From the NCBI RefSeq assembly GCF_932294415.1, contig NC_065536.1, positions 29,965,354 through 30,029,353 on the forward strand: a stretch of DNA of 64,000 nt, read 5' to 3'. This document shows positions 33,391-45,989 of this stretch, in pieces. Position numbers and translations under genes: made by a program. The notes under the pieces were generated by a model. It was given only the letters and a program-made list of their open reading frames with translations. It did no database searches and was not told the DNA's origin. The stretch's first letter is position 1, and each line of letters begins with the position of its first letter. This DNA comes from Quercus robur. Its lineage: Eukaryota > Streptophyta > Magnoliopsida > Fagales > Fagaceae.

Positions 33391-33827
33391 TGTACGTTTT
33401 TAGACCCCTTAAACACAAACAGTTTAACCTAGTTATTTAGCCAAGTGATTACTAAGATAAATTATTTAGATCTAGGTTAACATATGTAAATAATACGGAA
33501 ATATAAAGAACACAATGATATGATAACCCAAGAAAACCAAACCGGTAAAAAATTTGGGGAGGATTTAACCTAGCTATCCTCAAGGTAAAACAGATCCGCT
33601 ATGAAAGAATTGAAGTTTTACAATAGGGACTTAGACCACTAGCATCCTATTGCTACTTCGAGTAGAAAACTTACTACCATATCACGTGATAACTCCGAGT
33701 CCACGGACTACTTCTTTCCTTGATCCACAGCAACCACAAGTACTCCCACTTGTGTTTTTCTTTAAGCTCTTGAATCAACAATTGAAGAGATTACCAAGCT
33801 CTCGACATCAATCTTGATCTTAATAAC
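33391..33827 (-). repeat. S3 solo LTR, left segment
   Basis: The + strand starts TGTACGTTTTTAGACC, the reverse of an LTR end like that at 59437. GATAT (33386-33390) precedes it. It is interrupted by element F at 33828, and ATAAC (33823-33827) is F's left target-site copy. Confidence 0.82.
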
Positions 33828-34943
33828 TGTTAGGACATATGTGATTCAATGTTAGGAACATATGACACTATTTTATGTAATTGGCTAATCCTTTGACAAA
33901 ATGCACTTTACTTGTATTTGGGTAGATCTAGGATGTGTTTAATACTTCAAAGAACAAGAGTTCAAGTCTAGTATTGAAGCCATGCAAATTTGTCCAAGAA
34001 ACAAGTAAAGAAGTGCTAATTTTTTAAAGCTTGATAGTTGCTCGACACCCCTCGACAGCTAGGTTATCTATTGAGCTCTTCAGCTTCTTTTAATCACAAT
34101 CTTGATACCTCTCGATAGCTAGGTCGATCGATCGAGCAACTTTTTATCCCCTCGATAGCTCCTTGATAGCTCTCGATAGCTCATAACAGATAGCTCGATA
34201 GCTTCTTTACACCTCTCGATAGCTCACAACAGGTCTCGACAAATAGCTATCTATCAAGGTATCTATCGAGAATTATGAAATTCAGATTTCCAAATCTGAT
34301 TTTCGGCCCATGCTTATGTATTTGTGTAGGGTTTCTTTTAAAGGCTGTCACATAAGAGAAGACAAGGAGAACACATCCAAAAGGTGACCGATGCCTTATT
34401 TTCTCTGAAAGAAGCTATTGCGTCTTTGCGTCTTAGAGTTTTGTAATCAAGTGCTTCTTGATCTTCATTGTAGATGAAGTGAAGAACTTTGTAGCCAACA
34501 TCTTCTTCAAGTTGGTGTGTTAGTCACGTACCGGGAGCCGTGCATCATTGGTTAGTCATGTACTGAGATCCGTGCAAAAAGGGTGGCGTTCATATATTGA
34601 AGAGTTCAAAGGTTCTGAAGTGGTAGAAGGTTTCTACTATAAGTTCATCTACGGGGATTGTAGAGTTTAGGGACAAAGGTTTTGTACTAGATCTAAAACT
34701 TCTCTTTATAATAGTGGATTGCTTTTCGGGAAGGTTTCCCCTTAAGTTTTTTACTGTGAAATTAGTTTGTTTCATTGGTTTTCCTAGGTCATCATATCTT
34801 GTCTTATTTATTTTTTTGCTACATGATTTTGACATGATATTGATGTTAGTTTGTTTTAACAAGGTTTATTCATAATAAATCTAATTAACAACTTAGGTTT
34901 AAAACTTGTTAATTCAATCAACCGAGGTCTAAATTTCCCAACA
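33828..34943 (+). repeat. 5' LTR of element F
   Basis: TGTTAGGACATATGTG to TTTCCCAACA. CTCGATAG/CGACAGCTAG words cluster at about 34035-34265. Compared with the 3' LTR it lacks about 34 bases after GGGTTTCTTTT (near 34332), exactly where the 3' LTR has its TATA-like sequence (ACATATATAAAAC). Confidence 0.87.
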
Positions 34944-34945
34944 AG

Positions 34946-34957
34946 TGGTATCAAAGT
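34946..34957 (+). promoter_or_regulatory. Primer binding site of element F
   Basis: TGGTATCAAAGT is an iMet-type PBS with one G-to-A change in the core, two bases after the LTR. Confidence 0.82.
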
Positions 34958-35011
34958 TGGTACACTCTGATTGGATTAATTTCCTGAGTGTGATCCTTGA
35001 CCCCCATTGTC

Positions 35012-36823
35012 ATGGATCGTGGACAATCTCTTTTGTTTCCTCCTTTATTTGATAGCACTAATTATGCATACTAGAAAGTTCATATGAAAGTTTTTTTGCA
35101 GGCTCTAGGTGAACAGTTATGGCAAGTAGTTGAAGTTGGCTGGATTAAACCAAAAGTAGCGTTGGTGGATTGGGATGATGCAACAATCATAGCAGCAAAT
35201 TTCAACAATAGAGCCTTGAATGCCTTGTTTTATGGGGTGACCAATGAGGAATACAAGAAAATATCATCCATGGAAGTTGCCAAGGAAGCATAGACCATTC
35301 TTGAGACCACCTATGATTGTACCAAGGTAGTAAAGACTGTGAAGTTTCAAAGACTCACCAGTAGTTTTGAAGAAATAAGGATGGAGGAGGATGAGACCTT
35401 TGATGAGTTCTATGCTAAACTCGTGGATATTGTGAATTCTATCTTTAACTTTGGAGAATCTATTGTAGAATCCAAAATTTTTAAGAAAATCCTTAGGTCC
35501 TTACCAGAAAGATTCCATGCCAAGACCACTGTTATTGAAGAAGTGAAGAACATTGATCAAATTCCTTTGACTGAGCTCATAGGAAACCTTCAAACCTATG
35601 AGATGGGATTAGGTCTAATGGGAAAAGGTGGAATGAATAGAAACTTGGCTCTTAAGGATATAGAAGAAGAGATTGAGGACTCTGAAGATGAAGATGAAGA
35701 TGAAAGTAAAGATGAAGATGATGATGATGATGAGGATAAGGATCTAACCTTCATAACTAATGAGATTATCAAGCTTCTTTAATTTAGGAAAAAGGATAAG
35801 GGCAAACCTCCTAGGAAATCTAAATCCTCAAGAAAAGGCAAGAATGAGAAATCCCTCATCCAATGCCATGAGTGCAAAGATTTTGGTCATATGAGGATAG
35901 AGTGTCCAAACTACCTTATGAAGAAAAAGATGAAAAAGTCAAAAGATAAAGGGTTGATTGTTACTTGGAGTGATACTAAGAATGACTCTTCTGATGAGTA
36001 TGTGGATGAATGTAGTCACGTTATGGCCTTTGCTACCTCAACCAATAAGGTGATTTTGGAGAGTGCTAGTGACAGTGAGGATTCTTCTGATGATGAAGTA
36101 TCCAAGAAGATTACCCTTCAGGAAGCCTATGATAAGCTATGCACTGAATTTATAAAATATAAAAAGACTTCTCATCTTTGTAGAAAAGAGCTCGATGAGG
36201 TAAAAATTGAAAAAACTGATCTGTTAGTCAAACTAGATGAGACTACAAGGTTAGTTGAGACTCTTATTGTGGAGAACACCTCATTAGAAGAGAAGGTCAA
36301 GAATCTTGAGGAAGAGCTTAGTCAAGCTATAACTCAAATAGAGAGGATGTCTAGTGCAAATCATGATGAGGTATTGAGTTCTCAAAAGCCTAGTTGTGAT
36401 AAAACTAGTTTAGGATATGTTGTCTCCTCCGGCCCCTCCTCTTCCACGGCTTCTGAATCAAGGACTGTCTTTGTGCCCTAATTCGAGAAAGGTGATAAAG
36501 GTATGAAATCCAAAACTAATTTGGCTAATTCTAAATCCTTTGTTAGACCTCATATTTGTCACCACTATGGTATTTCTGGACATATTCGTCCTAATTGCTT
36601 TAAATTGTACCCTCAAAAGCAAGTGTCCAAATGGTCACAGGTTTCCTCTTAAGGACCTACACCTTTGTTTGGAGAGTTATTAAAAGTATTAAGCTTTTTA
36701 ACTCAATTTTAGGAGAATTTTAATTCTTTTATGTCCTTTAATAGACATACTAGGATACGTGCCTTTTCATCTTCACGGCCAAAGACTCGTGCTGTATGGG
36801 TGAGAAATGAGCCTAAGACTTAA
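35012..36823 (+). pseudogene. gag: Gag with capsid region and CCHC knuckles, broken
   Basis: One frame of 603 codons starts MDRGQSLLFPPLFDSTNYAY. It contains the UBN2-type capsid part (LGEQLWQVVEVGW, LNALFYGVTNEEY, FQRLTSSFEEIRMEEDETF, LRSLPERF), an acidic Asp/Glu run, knuckle CHECKDFGHMRIEC, a coiled-coil-like region (about codons 370-450), a second knuckle with its second Cys changed to Tyr (CHHYGISGHIRPNC) and the tail TRAVWVRNEPKT. In-frame stops lie at 35072, 35291, 35780 and 36479 and twice more near 36650-36715. Without pol this is the element's only protein gene, and it is dead. The whole frame is recoverable because no frameshift occurred. Confidence 0.85.
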
Positions 36824-37791
36824 TTATCTTTTCTGTTTGTCCTCTACTTTAATTCTTTCTATCTAAAGTAGGACTCTCTTTGCTTGATTTCTTTTCTGCT
36901 TTTGGAATCATGCTTTCATGCATCTGTACCCTTCTATCATGCCTTCATGCAAATGCGTCTTTCTTTCATTCTTTCATGTTGTTTGTCTGTTTTTGTTTGC
37001 TTGTTTAGTCTTTATTTTTTTTTTCAAAATAAAAGGAGAAAAATAAGAAAAATTCAAAAACAGTGTGTGATTTATGTATATTGGTACTTGTGTACCTTGG
37101 ATGATCATTGAAACAAAGTTTTCTAAACTTTGTATCCTTTGTAGCTTAAATGAGCATCTCTATGCACAACTAAGCAAGTGAGCTTTATGGCTCGTGTTTG
37201 TGATGAGTAAGATTAAGTTATCTCTTATATTTAATACTCGTATCACTCTTTCTGACGGGAAGGACTAGAAAATCCTAAGAGAAAGGTATAAATAACCATC
37301 TGACCACTGTTGCCCCACCAATCATGAAATGACATTTGTGTGCTACGACATAGCAAAATTGGAATGACAAATGTTTAACATAATTGGGTATTTCTTTTCT
37401 ATCTCTTATATGCCTATGCATGGTTTGCTTAAAAGAAAAATATGCAAAGAAAAATAAAAAGCAAAAAGAATCAAAATGCTTTATATATGATTGCAAGCGT
37501 GTATTTTAGGAGATGTGGGAGTTATAGGATATACCTCGAAGGTGATAGTCCCCATCAAATAGTTATGATTGTGTGTGAGTTAAAGTGATTTTCTCATATC
37601 TCAAATTGTCATAACATGTAGACACTTATGCAATTTTGCGATGTTTTTCACACACAACACGCAATATTCTTTGCTACTTTTGATACATGTGCAGGTACAA
37701 TGTAATTTGGCCATCACAAGGTTTACATGTGTTAATGTATGCTCACTAAACTGTCTTGACTTATTTTTGAAATATAAAATTGGTTAGACTT

Positions 37792-37796
<5 letters not shown>

Positions 37797-37822
<26 letters not shown>
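37797..37822. repeat. (GT)13 microsatellite
   Basis: Thirteen uninterrupted GT units within element F. Confidence 0.9.
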
Positions 37823-38024
37823 TTAGGATCTAAATGCTTGTCATTTTTTTTGATGAGTGGGGATTTTGAGAAATTAAAATGTTGCTTGGATCCTTGTTTG
37901 AGTTGCATGTTTAATTGCATTCATGTCTTTTTATGGATTCCTTTTGCCCCCTCAATCATCTTTGATCATCTTTATGTTTCTCGGGTGAAGCTTTTTAGCT
38001 TCTTGTACCCTTTGTCAATCATGA

Positions 38025-38140
38025 CAAAAAGGGGGAGAAATTGTGGAGACTTTGTGGTTTTTTTTTTTAAGATTCTACATGTTAGGGGGAGAAATACATG
38101 CCTCTGTAAGGGGAGATGTGTTTCATCTTGTTAGGGGGAG
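38025..38140 (+). promoter_or_regulatory. Multiple PPT-like tracts, element F
   Basis: Tracts lie at 38025-38038 (ATGACAAAAAGGGGGAG), 38083-38092, 38107-38115 and 38132-38140, about 0.4-0.5 kb before the true PPT. Confidence 0.65.
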
Positions 38141-38498
38141 TGCTTACCTCCTTTTTCTTGTACACCACTCTTATGACCATTTTTACATATGATGTATGTC
38201 TTCTTCACCTACCTCTACATGTGTTGTTTCTTTTCTCTCTTTATACACATGTTTCTTATTTCTTGTATGCAATTTATTATTTCTGTTTCATACAAAGATG
38301 CCTTGATGAGTTTTGTTTAAAATGTTTCAGAAATACAGGTTGTCAAAGTCTACTTGCCATAAACTCTCTTCTTGCAAAGTTTTCCAAGAGTTTGTGTTAG
38401 GATAGATTTTATTGTATTCAACAAGTAATTATGAGTTGAGTGATTTATGACTTCTCTCATATGTTCATTTGTTTGTTGTGGTTTTTTCACGGATTGCC

Positions 38499-38510
38499 AA
38501 AGGAGAAGAT
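38499..38510 (+). promoter_or_regulatory. Polypurine tract of element F
   Basis: AAAGGAGAAGAT lies at the 3' LTR boundary and carries two G-to-A changes against the family form. Confidence 0.78.
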
Positions 38511-39649
38511 TGTTAGGACATATGTGATTCAATGTTGGGAACATATGTCACTATTTTATGTAATTGGCTAATCCTTTGACAAAACGCACTTTACTTGTAT
38601 TTGGGTAGATCTAAGATGTGTTTAATACTTCAAAGAACAATAGTTCAAGTCTAGTATTGAAGCCATGCAAATCTGTCCAAGAAACAAGTGAAGAAGTGCT
38701 GATTTTTTAAAGCTCGATAGTTTCTCAACACCTCTCGACAGCTAGGCTATCTATCAAGCTCTTCAGTTTCTTTTTATTGCAATTTCAATACCTCTTGATA
38801 GCTAGGTCGATTGATCGAGCAACTTTCTGTCCCCTCAATAGCTCTCGATAGCTTACAACAGATAGGCTCGATAGCTTCTTGACACCACTCGATAGCTTGC
38901 AACAGGTTTCAACAGATAGCTATCTATTGAGGTATCTATCGAGAATTATGAAATTTAGATTTCCAGATTTGATTTTTGGCCCATGCTTATGCATTTGTGT
39001 AGGGTTTCTTTTCTCACAACCCTAAACATATATAAAACTTATTTTAGAGGCTGTCATATAAGAGAAGACAAGGAGAACACATCCAAAAGATGACTAATGC
39101 CTTATTCTCTCTAAAAGAAGCTACTGCATCTTTGCGCCTTAGGGTTTTGTAACCAAGTGCTTCTTGATCTTCATTGTTGATAAAGTGAAGAACTTTGTAG
39201 CTAATATCTTCTTCAAGTTGGTGTGTTAGTCACGTACCGGGAGTCGTATTTCATTGGTTAATCATGTACTGGGATCCGTGTAAAAAGGGTGAAGTTCATA
39301 TATTGAAGAGTTCAGAGGTTCTGAAGCGGTAGAAGATTTCTACTGTAAGTTCATCTAAGAGGATTATAGAGTCTAGGGACAAAGGTTTTGTACTAGATCT
39401 AAAACTTCTTTTTATTATAGTGGATTGCTTTTCGGGAAAGTTTCCCTTCAGGTTTTTTACTGTGAAACTAGTTTGTTTCATTGGATTTCTTGGGTCATCA
39501 TATCTTGTCTTATTTATTTTTTCGCTGCATGATTTTGACATGATATTAATGTTAGTTTGTTTTAACAAGGTTTATTCATAATAAAACTAATTAACAACTT
39601 GGGTTTAAAACTTGTTAATTCAATCAACCAGAGTCTAAATTTCCCAACA
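38511..39649 (+). repeat. 3' LTR of element F
   Basis: TGTTAGGACATATGTG to TTTCCCAACA, 1139 bases. A TATA-like ACATATATAAAAC is near 39027-39039, preceded by the CTCGATAG cluster (about 38715-38945). ATAAC follows. Confidence 0.87.
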
Positions 39650-39654
39650 ATAAC

Positions 39655-40040
39655 CCTAAGTGTGTATGAAGGTAAACACCTCTAGATCTCATAAGAGATT
39701 CACACACATAACATATCAACCAACATCAAAACGTGGCTAGGGTTTTTCCTTTTATACTTAAGGCAAAACATAAAATCCTACATGTCATATGGGCTTGGGC
39801 TAAGTTGGAAAATTCTGCAGAAAAACAATCTACACGAGCTTCGATCAATCGAGTCTAATTTTTGATCGATCAAGCCTTGCAGATAATGAATAGTAATTTT
39901 TTGCAATTACTCAATTCTAACTTTACATAAATACACTTTGAGCAAGCCTAAAACTAGACTAAATATTTTGATCATGGTTTGCCAACATTTACACATTGAA
40001 GTTCTAATACATTTAAATTCTAAAGTCTTGGAACCTAACA
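39655..40040 (-). repeat. S3 solo LTR, right segment
   Basis: It ends TTGGAACCTAACA on the + strand, the reverse of an S3 LTR start, and is followed by GATAT (40041-40045), matching 33386-33390. Together with 33391-33827 it gives an 823-base solo LTR, the product of LTR-LTR recombination. TCGATCAATCGA-type words near 39840-39875 are the S3 palindrome block. Confidence 0.85.
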
Positions 40041-40149
40041 GATATCTCTCCAACTTTGATTAAATCTTATTAAGCAATTTAGATTTGAATTAAATTGATC
40101 ATGTCTCTACATTTTTGGATTGATTTAATCAGTCTTGGTCCAATATATT

Positions 40150-40437
40150 GGTGCCGTTTGGATTCGGCTGAAATTGCGTTTGGCGTCTGCGTTTCTTTTT
40201 TTTCTTTTTTTTTTTAATTTTAATTTTTTTTACATTTCACGCGTTTTGCAAAAAAGGGGGACAAATAACACTGTAGCGGTACTGTAGTAGTACTGTTTAT
40301 GGGGCTCACAACCATTTTATTCATTAAAAAATATTAAAAATGGGTCCCACGGTACTATTTACACATTTAAAAATTATTTTGCTACAGTGTTTTCAGTTTT
40401 CAGTTTCAGCAACAATAAGTTCAATCCAAACAGACCC
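40150..40437. mobile_element. Tourist-like (PIF/Harbinger) MITE
   Basis: The ends GGTGCCGTTTGGATT and, reversed, GGGTCTGTTTGGATT form terminal inverted repeats. ATT flanks both sides (40147-40149, 40438-40440), a 3-base duplication. The inner sequence has the CTGTAG...CTACAG arrangement common in these MITEs. It is non-coding. Confidence 0.72.
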
Positions 40438-40440
40438 ATT

Positions 40441-40683
40441 GAAAAAAAGAAAAATCCCACGTTGGAACTAAAGCTGGGTTTTTGAAAACGCAACTTCAAT
40501 CCTACCCAGCTAAACGCAGCTCGAACATCAAAAAACGTAGCTTCAGAGTTGGTCTATAGCGGGGTTTAATAAACACAGCTCAAACAGCATCTTGAAGCTG
40601 CGTTTTTAGAAAACGCAGCTCAAAATACGACCCTAGAACTGCGTTTTTCAAAAATGCAGCTTAAATTACCGATTTTAGTAGTG
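40441..40683 (-). mobile_element. CACTA element terminal remnant
   Basis: The reverse strand starts CACTACTAAAATCGG at 40683 and has subterminal AAGCTGCGTTTTT/AACGCAGCT words in both orientations. No partner terminus is seen to the left, where the Tourist-like MITE sits, so the element is probably truncated. Confidence 0.65.
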
Positions 40684-43099
40684 ATTGAACTATTTCTAAA
40701 AGTATTTTCCAACTCTCTATCTCTACAAATATATTATTATATTATTTTGAGTTTGTTTTCTTAGATATGATATTTGTAACCCAATAATGGAGTGACAAGC
40801 CAACACAACATTAGATTTCCTATTTTTCTTCCCATGATGAGATTGTATCGTATTTGAATTCTTCTAAATTTTGGGATGCAACCTTCGTACCAGTTGCTAA
40901 ATCCTTAATTCTTAAAAGTAATGTCTAGTTAGTTACCAACAGAAAAGAATAAGGCCACAAAAAAAAAAAAATAATAATAAAAAATAAAGTGAAGTTTTAT
41001 AGGTTAAAATCATCATGTACAAAAACTTATTTACAATAAGGTATATAAATAAAATAAATATTAAACAAAACTTACTTTAGCAAAAGGATCAAATTTAATA
41101 GACCCTCACTTATATCAATTTCCATCAAAGACCAAATTGTCAAATAGTAATGTGCCATTGATTCCACCCATGTCACCTATATTGCCATAACGTGGTCAAA
41201 GTTGGTGGCAAACTTGCTAAACTCGGCCAATTGGTCTTGCCTCGGAGAAAATCTCTATTAGCATTTCAGGTTATGAATTTCAAATGGCTAAAGGAAGTTA
41301 TCAAATTGTATCAGTTGCAATGCCCCAAAAGTAGCAATTGCTACTGCCTTCATTGGAACACATCAGATATATCATATTTTGTTTTAATAAGGAAAGAAAT
41401 AGTAAAATACAAAAGAAATAGTATTGTTAAGTTTTGTCTAAAACTCATGTACATAGTATTCTAGATATTCAAGAAGAGAAAATTATGAAAAGAAAATCAA
41501 GTTGTTGAAAAAATAGCATAATTCAAAATCTAAAACTAAAAACTTAATTATTATTCATGTACACAGTATTATAGATAGGTATTTAAAAATCAAGAACCAA
41601 TTAGTTTTTCTATCCACACAACAATTAGCATAAAGCTAGGTACTAATGGAATTTAAAAATACTTCAGTTCTTTGAATTTTCTCACTCCTAAAATACCAAA
41701 AAATTTCTCATAAGCTAAATAATTCCCAAAGTTATTTGTCAACCAAATAGGCCGACTAAGGTCCCAAACACAAAAATTCTAGCCACAACACAATAGTTTA
41801 CTTTGAAGAATTAGAGTTTCCTTTGAAAAATTAAGATAAAAAAATTTAAACTGTTACATCCCAAGTTCCATACACAAAAAAATTTAATATTCAAACTCTA
41901 CTCTCTTTCCTCTTCTATTTTCCCACAATTTCTGGGACACCAAACAATCCAATTAAACCTTAAACAACAAATTATTAGTATAAGGAAATGAAAATCTAAT
42001 ATAGCTGATGTGTATTGAACCATAAGAAGCAAATTATCAAGCATCACCCAAGAAAAGCAACAAATTTATTCCTTTTTCCCTCAAAAGGTTCTAAGAAAAG
42101 AATGGTTACCAATTGCTTAGTATGACCTTCAATAGATTAAAAAGTCTCTAGTGATTGCAAGTCTTGATCATTGACATTTATCGAGGAATTGACAAACGAA
42201 ACAGAGATAAAAATGAAATTTAGTTCAACGTATAAGATGACTGGAAAAAGAGAACAATAGCAATTTCTTTTTGATGAAAACGAATAACACTTACTATAAA
42301 ACAAAGACCAAAATAAAAATATCTCATTGAAGTTAATTATCATACATTATAGCATACATATTGAGAGTAACATTCCTACAATCTAGAGAAAGGCAACCAT
42401 AAAACAATTTATAATAAACATGATCAAATGCCCAACTCAAATCAATTTTGAAAAAGAAAAAGAAATATATTTTAATAGCTTTGAGACCAAGAAAACTCAA
42501 TCTCTTTCATCATGAAATCTCAAAATTGAACTATATATTTTTTTTTCTAGTAATGGGATGGGAATAAATAAAAAAAGAATAATAATAATACAAATAGCGG
42601 AACTTATTTTGAGTTTATACCCTTTGGACCTGGGCTACTTATGCTCACCTCTCATCTCATCTGCTTTTGTTTCATCTGCAAGCTCTAGTGTCACTATTTG
42701 TCTCTTGCACTCATTTGATTGGATTTTGGTAGATGGACTTGAGCCATGATCGAAAGAACGGAATAAACACTCAAGAAACTATCTCATTGAAGGTCATACT
42801 AATCAATTTGTAAAGAGAGAACGATTGAAAATTTATAGGAAAAAAAAAATGAGAGGTGAGGAGGTGAGGAGGTTGCAATCTATCGGTGACTATAAGAATT
42901 CCATATAATGGCAGCATCTTAAGAGTTTGGGTTAATGGAGAAACATACGATATATTTGGAGATAAAGTATCGATGACTATAAGAATTCCATATAATAACG
43001 GCATCTCAAGAGTCTAGGTTAATGGAGAGACACCCAATAGAGTTGGAGATAAAGTAACACTTGGATTTAAGAAGAAACTCAATAAATAGCAATTGGTCA
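40684..43099. other. AT-rich DNA, no gene recognised
   Basis: Open frames (41192-41464, 42558-42749) show no known motif. An 86-87 base tandem duplication lies at about 42883-43055 (shared GACTATAAGAATTCCATA). The segment 42800-43211 probably belongs to the Helitron whose 5' end is at 43211. Confidence 0.45.
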
Positions 43100-43211
43100 A
43101 ACAAAAAATAAAAAAGAAACAAAGAAAATAAATGATGACATGGCGCTGATGTGGCTTAATTGGAGCGTAACAACAATAAATGCTACGCTTCAGCTTTTAA
43201 ATATATATAGA
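43100..43211 (-). mobile_element. Helitron 5' terminus, reverse strand
   Basis: The reverse strand reads A|TCTATATATATTTAAAAGC then TGAAGCGTAGCATTTATTG, closely matching the Helitron start at 60722. A matching 3' hairpin and CTAG were not found to the left, so the extent is unknown or the element is truncated. Confidence 0.6.
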
Positions 43212-45815
43212 TTAGATTGTTTTTTATGAACTTAATACACACAATGTGCAGTAAAATTTTGCATGAATTGAATGATAAGTATTGTTTAATATATATATAT
43301 ATACATATATATAGTGGTCTTATACGGTTTAAAAATTGCTTAAATTTGGTTAAGTAGTGTGTTAAAATTTAGCCTTGAGTAACTTTTGGTAGGCTTTGCC
43401 TACACTCAAACCTAACCCTTGTTGGGCTATGTGGAGCTTAATTCGTGTTTGATCCGGATTATAACTCAACCCGATATAGAAGCGTTACGATTTTTAAAAG
43501 GAGATGTTGAGGCTTAATCTATAAAATGAAGGCTTAGGTCAATAGGCCCAAACTTGCACTTAAGCTATATGGGATATTTGGACTATTACATACCACCATG
43601 CTGCACAACCAACGTCCATGAAAGCTCACTTTATTAACACTAACACGATGGCAACCCTTTCACTTTTTTGGAAGCTCCTCTTGCCTATCAACTATTCAAT
43701 GACTTAGCAAGACATTTTAATCTAGCCTCCTCCAAGATCCAACCACAAAGCCACAACTCATTTGATCTCTTGCTCAACAAGTTACGTTCAATTACTCGAT
43801 GTGGTGGTGAAGAAACTTTTGGCCTGTTTTTAACCCATTGGGGATCCGTTGTATGCCATATAAATACTATTGCATCATATTAGGGTTTGACGTGTACTGC
43901 ATCTTATATAATTTCCTTGAAAATAATAAGATCACTGTAACGCCATAGACGCAACAAATTGTTGAACCATGTAATTTTTTATGTTATGTGATTAACTTTG
44001 TGTGTGTGTTATTTTTCTTCTATTTTATGTATTTCACATATTTAGGAATTCATGTCATTCCAAACAACCCCTGATAACAATGTATACAAGATTGTTAAGT
44101 ATAAGTAGGATCGAACTATATTTGAGAATGTTGCCCTGTAACTTAAACCTAACACGTTAATTTATAATTTTTTTAAAGTATATATTTATATTATATATTA
44201 ATATGTTTTTGTTCAAAAGATCTCCATTATTTCTTGCTGCTATAACAATGAGATATCATATGCATAATATTCTCATTCTTAAATAAATTTTAACCTGTAA
44301 CTTTAACTTTCATCCTATATTTATGGGAGAAAAGGATGCATTATACTTTGACTATGGGTTATGTGATTCAAGCACAATAGAGGCAAATATTGATCAGCAT
44401 GAATCTAAAGCCTAATGTGCTGACCGAAGCGCACCCAAAAGCTGCATGTAAGATAATCAAATTAAGTAGGGGAAAAAGGATTTCTAATAATGGCAATTCA
44501 TATGGTATTACAAAAGGATTATTCTAATTGTGGTGAAAATATTCTATTAATGTCAGTCGATTGCTTATATTAATTGTCCTTGTATTCTCGGCCTGCTTAT
44601 ACCATGACTTTTAGTGATGATCGGTTTGCTATTTATCAGTCAACTAATGATAACATTATCTTGATGAGTAATGTGACTTGATAAAATTTTAGGACAATAA
44701 GTGTTTTAAGTTAAAATGCATGATGATATATTGTTTAGACATCTAGGTAACCAATCACACTTAATACAAAACCAGTGATTGGTAGCAACTTCTAAAATAA
44801 AAATAAGAAAAAAGTTCTCACACACACATACCCCACTATAGATACACAATCACACAAGAGTCACGTCACCAAAGACCTAATGTGCGACAATAGGGGGAAG
44901 AATCGGGCATCCACACATTGTTACTTCAATTTCTGTTAAAAACATGACAACTACACTTTTGTTATTTCAAAAGGTTTGCATTGTAATATTGGCCATGGCA
45001 ACTACCATCGATATTCTGTAGAATCAATTGTACTGTTGAATATCTACATCTGTTTTATAGAAAAAGATACAATGTCCAAATTGAAGATATTCCAAAGCTT
45101 TTTAATAGTATTGTGGAATTTTTAGCGGAAACCACATGTGGAAAAAGGTAATTATATCATTTGAATCATCAAACTGGGAGAGACAATGGATGCCAAACTT
45201 GAAAGAGTACAAATTAGTAATTACTGTTCATATTAGAAAAAAAAAAAAGGTTATTGTAATTATATAGGGAATTTTGTTTTTTAGAGATTTATCGTGAACA
45301 CATACTTGATAACTAATTAGCAATTAGAGTTGAGAAATTATAAGAGAGCATTAGCATTTAGGATCTAAAAGTAAACAAAAATCCCGGATAAAAATAGGAA
45401 GTTATGATTAGTATCTAGCTTTAAAATCTAAATAAAATTGTGATTAGTATCTAGCTTTGAAATATAAAAATTATCTTATTGTTAAACCCATAATGGAATC
45501 CCCCTCCTCGCTTATTGTAAGGAAAGGAAAAAATAAATAAATAAATGATTATAATTTTGCTAATGTATATTGTAATATAAATATTACCTTCATTACCATT
45601 TTCATTAAAATTTACACCCCTTCATCATTTTGAAAATTAGATAGAGATTGTTGATCTTTGATTTATCAGATTTATTTTTTCCATTTTTTTTTTAAACCAC
45701 ATACTTAACCACATTCTTCCTATTTTTCTGACTAAATTTAACTATTTGTTCTTTTCTTGCTCCCTAAAACACTGATTTGGATTTCAATTACATAAAATTG
45801 TTTATGATGAGAGGG
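43212..45815. other. AT-rich intergenic DNA, no gene recognised
   Basis: It contains an AT microsatellite (43291-43313) and a 71-codon frame (43668-43883) that I do not recognise and do not call as a gene. Nothing else is supportable. Confidence 0.45.
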
Positions 45816-45989
45816 TGTGGCTTACTTCCAGTACTTTTTTAATTGAAGATATCTTTTTGTTTTAAATACACAATTACAAATGGTAATGAGTTTTTATCTC
45901 TACTTTTTATTTAGTTAGTCGGTGATATGACAATTTCTCATTAAAACAAAAGGATATTCCAGTTAAAAAAGTACTGAAGGTAAACCAAA
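45816..45989. mobile_element. Fold-back MITE
   Basis: About 46 bases at each end form an imperfect inverted repeat (GGCTTACTTCCAGTAC... against GGTTTACCTTCAGTAC... reversed, both running into TTTTTGTTTTAA-type sequence), with a roughly 75-base centre. It is non-coding. Family and target duplication could not be set. Confidence 0.6.

Larger units (their letters stand above)
36824..38498 (+). other. Element F 3' untranslated region
   Basis: No coding region is recognised. It contains a (GT) microsatellite and purine tracts; frames open here are Phe/Ser-rich and unlike any known protein. Compared with element E the extra ORF is missing. Confidence 0.65.
33828..39649 (+). mobile_element. Element F: complete pol-less S2-type Sirevirus
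   Basis: It has 5' LTR, PBS, a near full-length but broken gag, an untranslated region, PPT-like tracts, PPT and 3' LTR, flanked by ATAAC (33823-33827 and 39650-39654). There is no pol and no extra ORF. The gag stop (36823) is followed by the kind of short linker and AAAATTCAAAAACAG stretch that follows pol or gag in the other elements. LTRs differ at about 17 of the first 260 positions by eye. Confidence 0.88.

Noticed and set aside
43668-43883. 71-codon frame as a gene
   Set aside because: No motif, no neighbouring exons and AT-rich intergenic setting.
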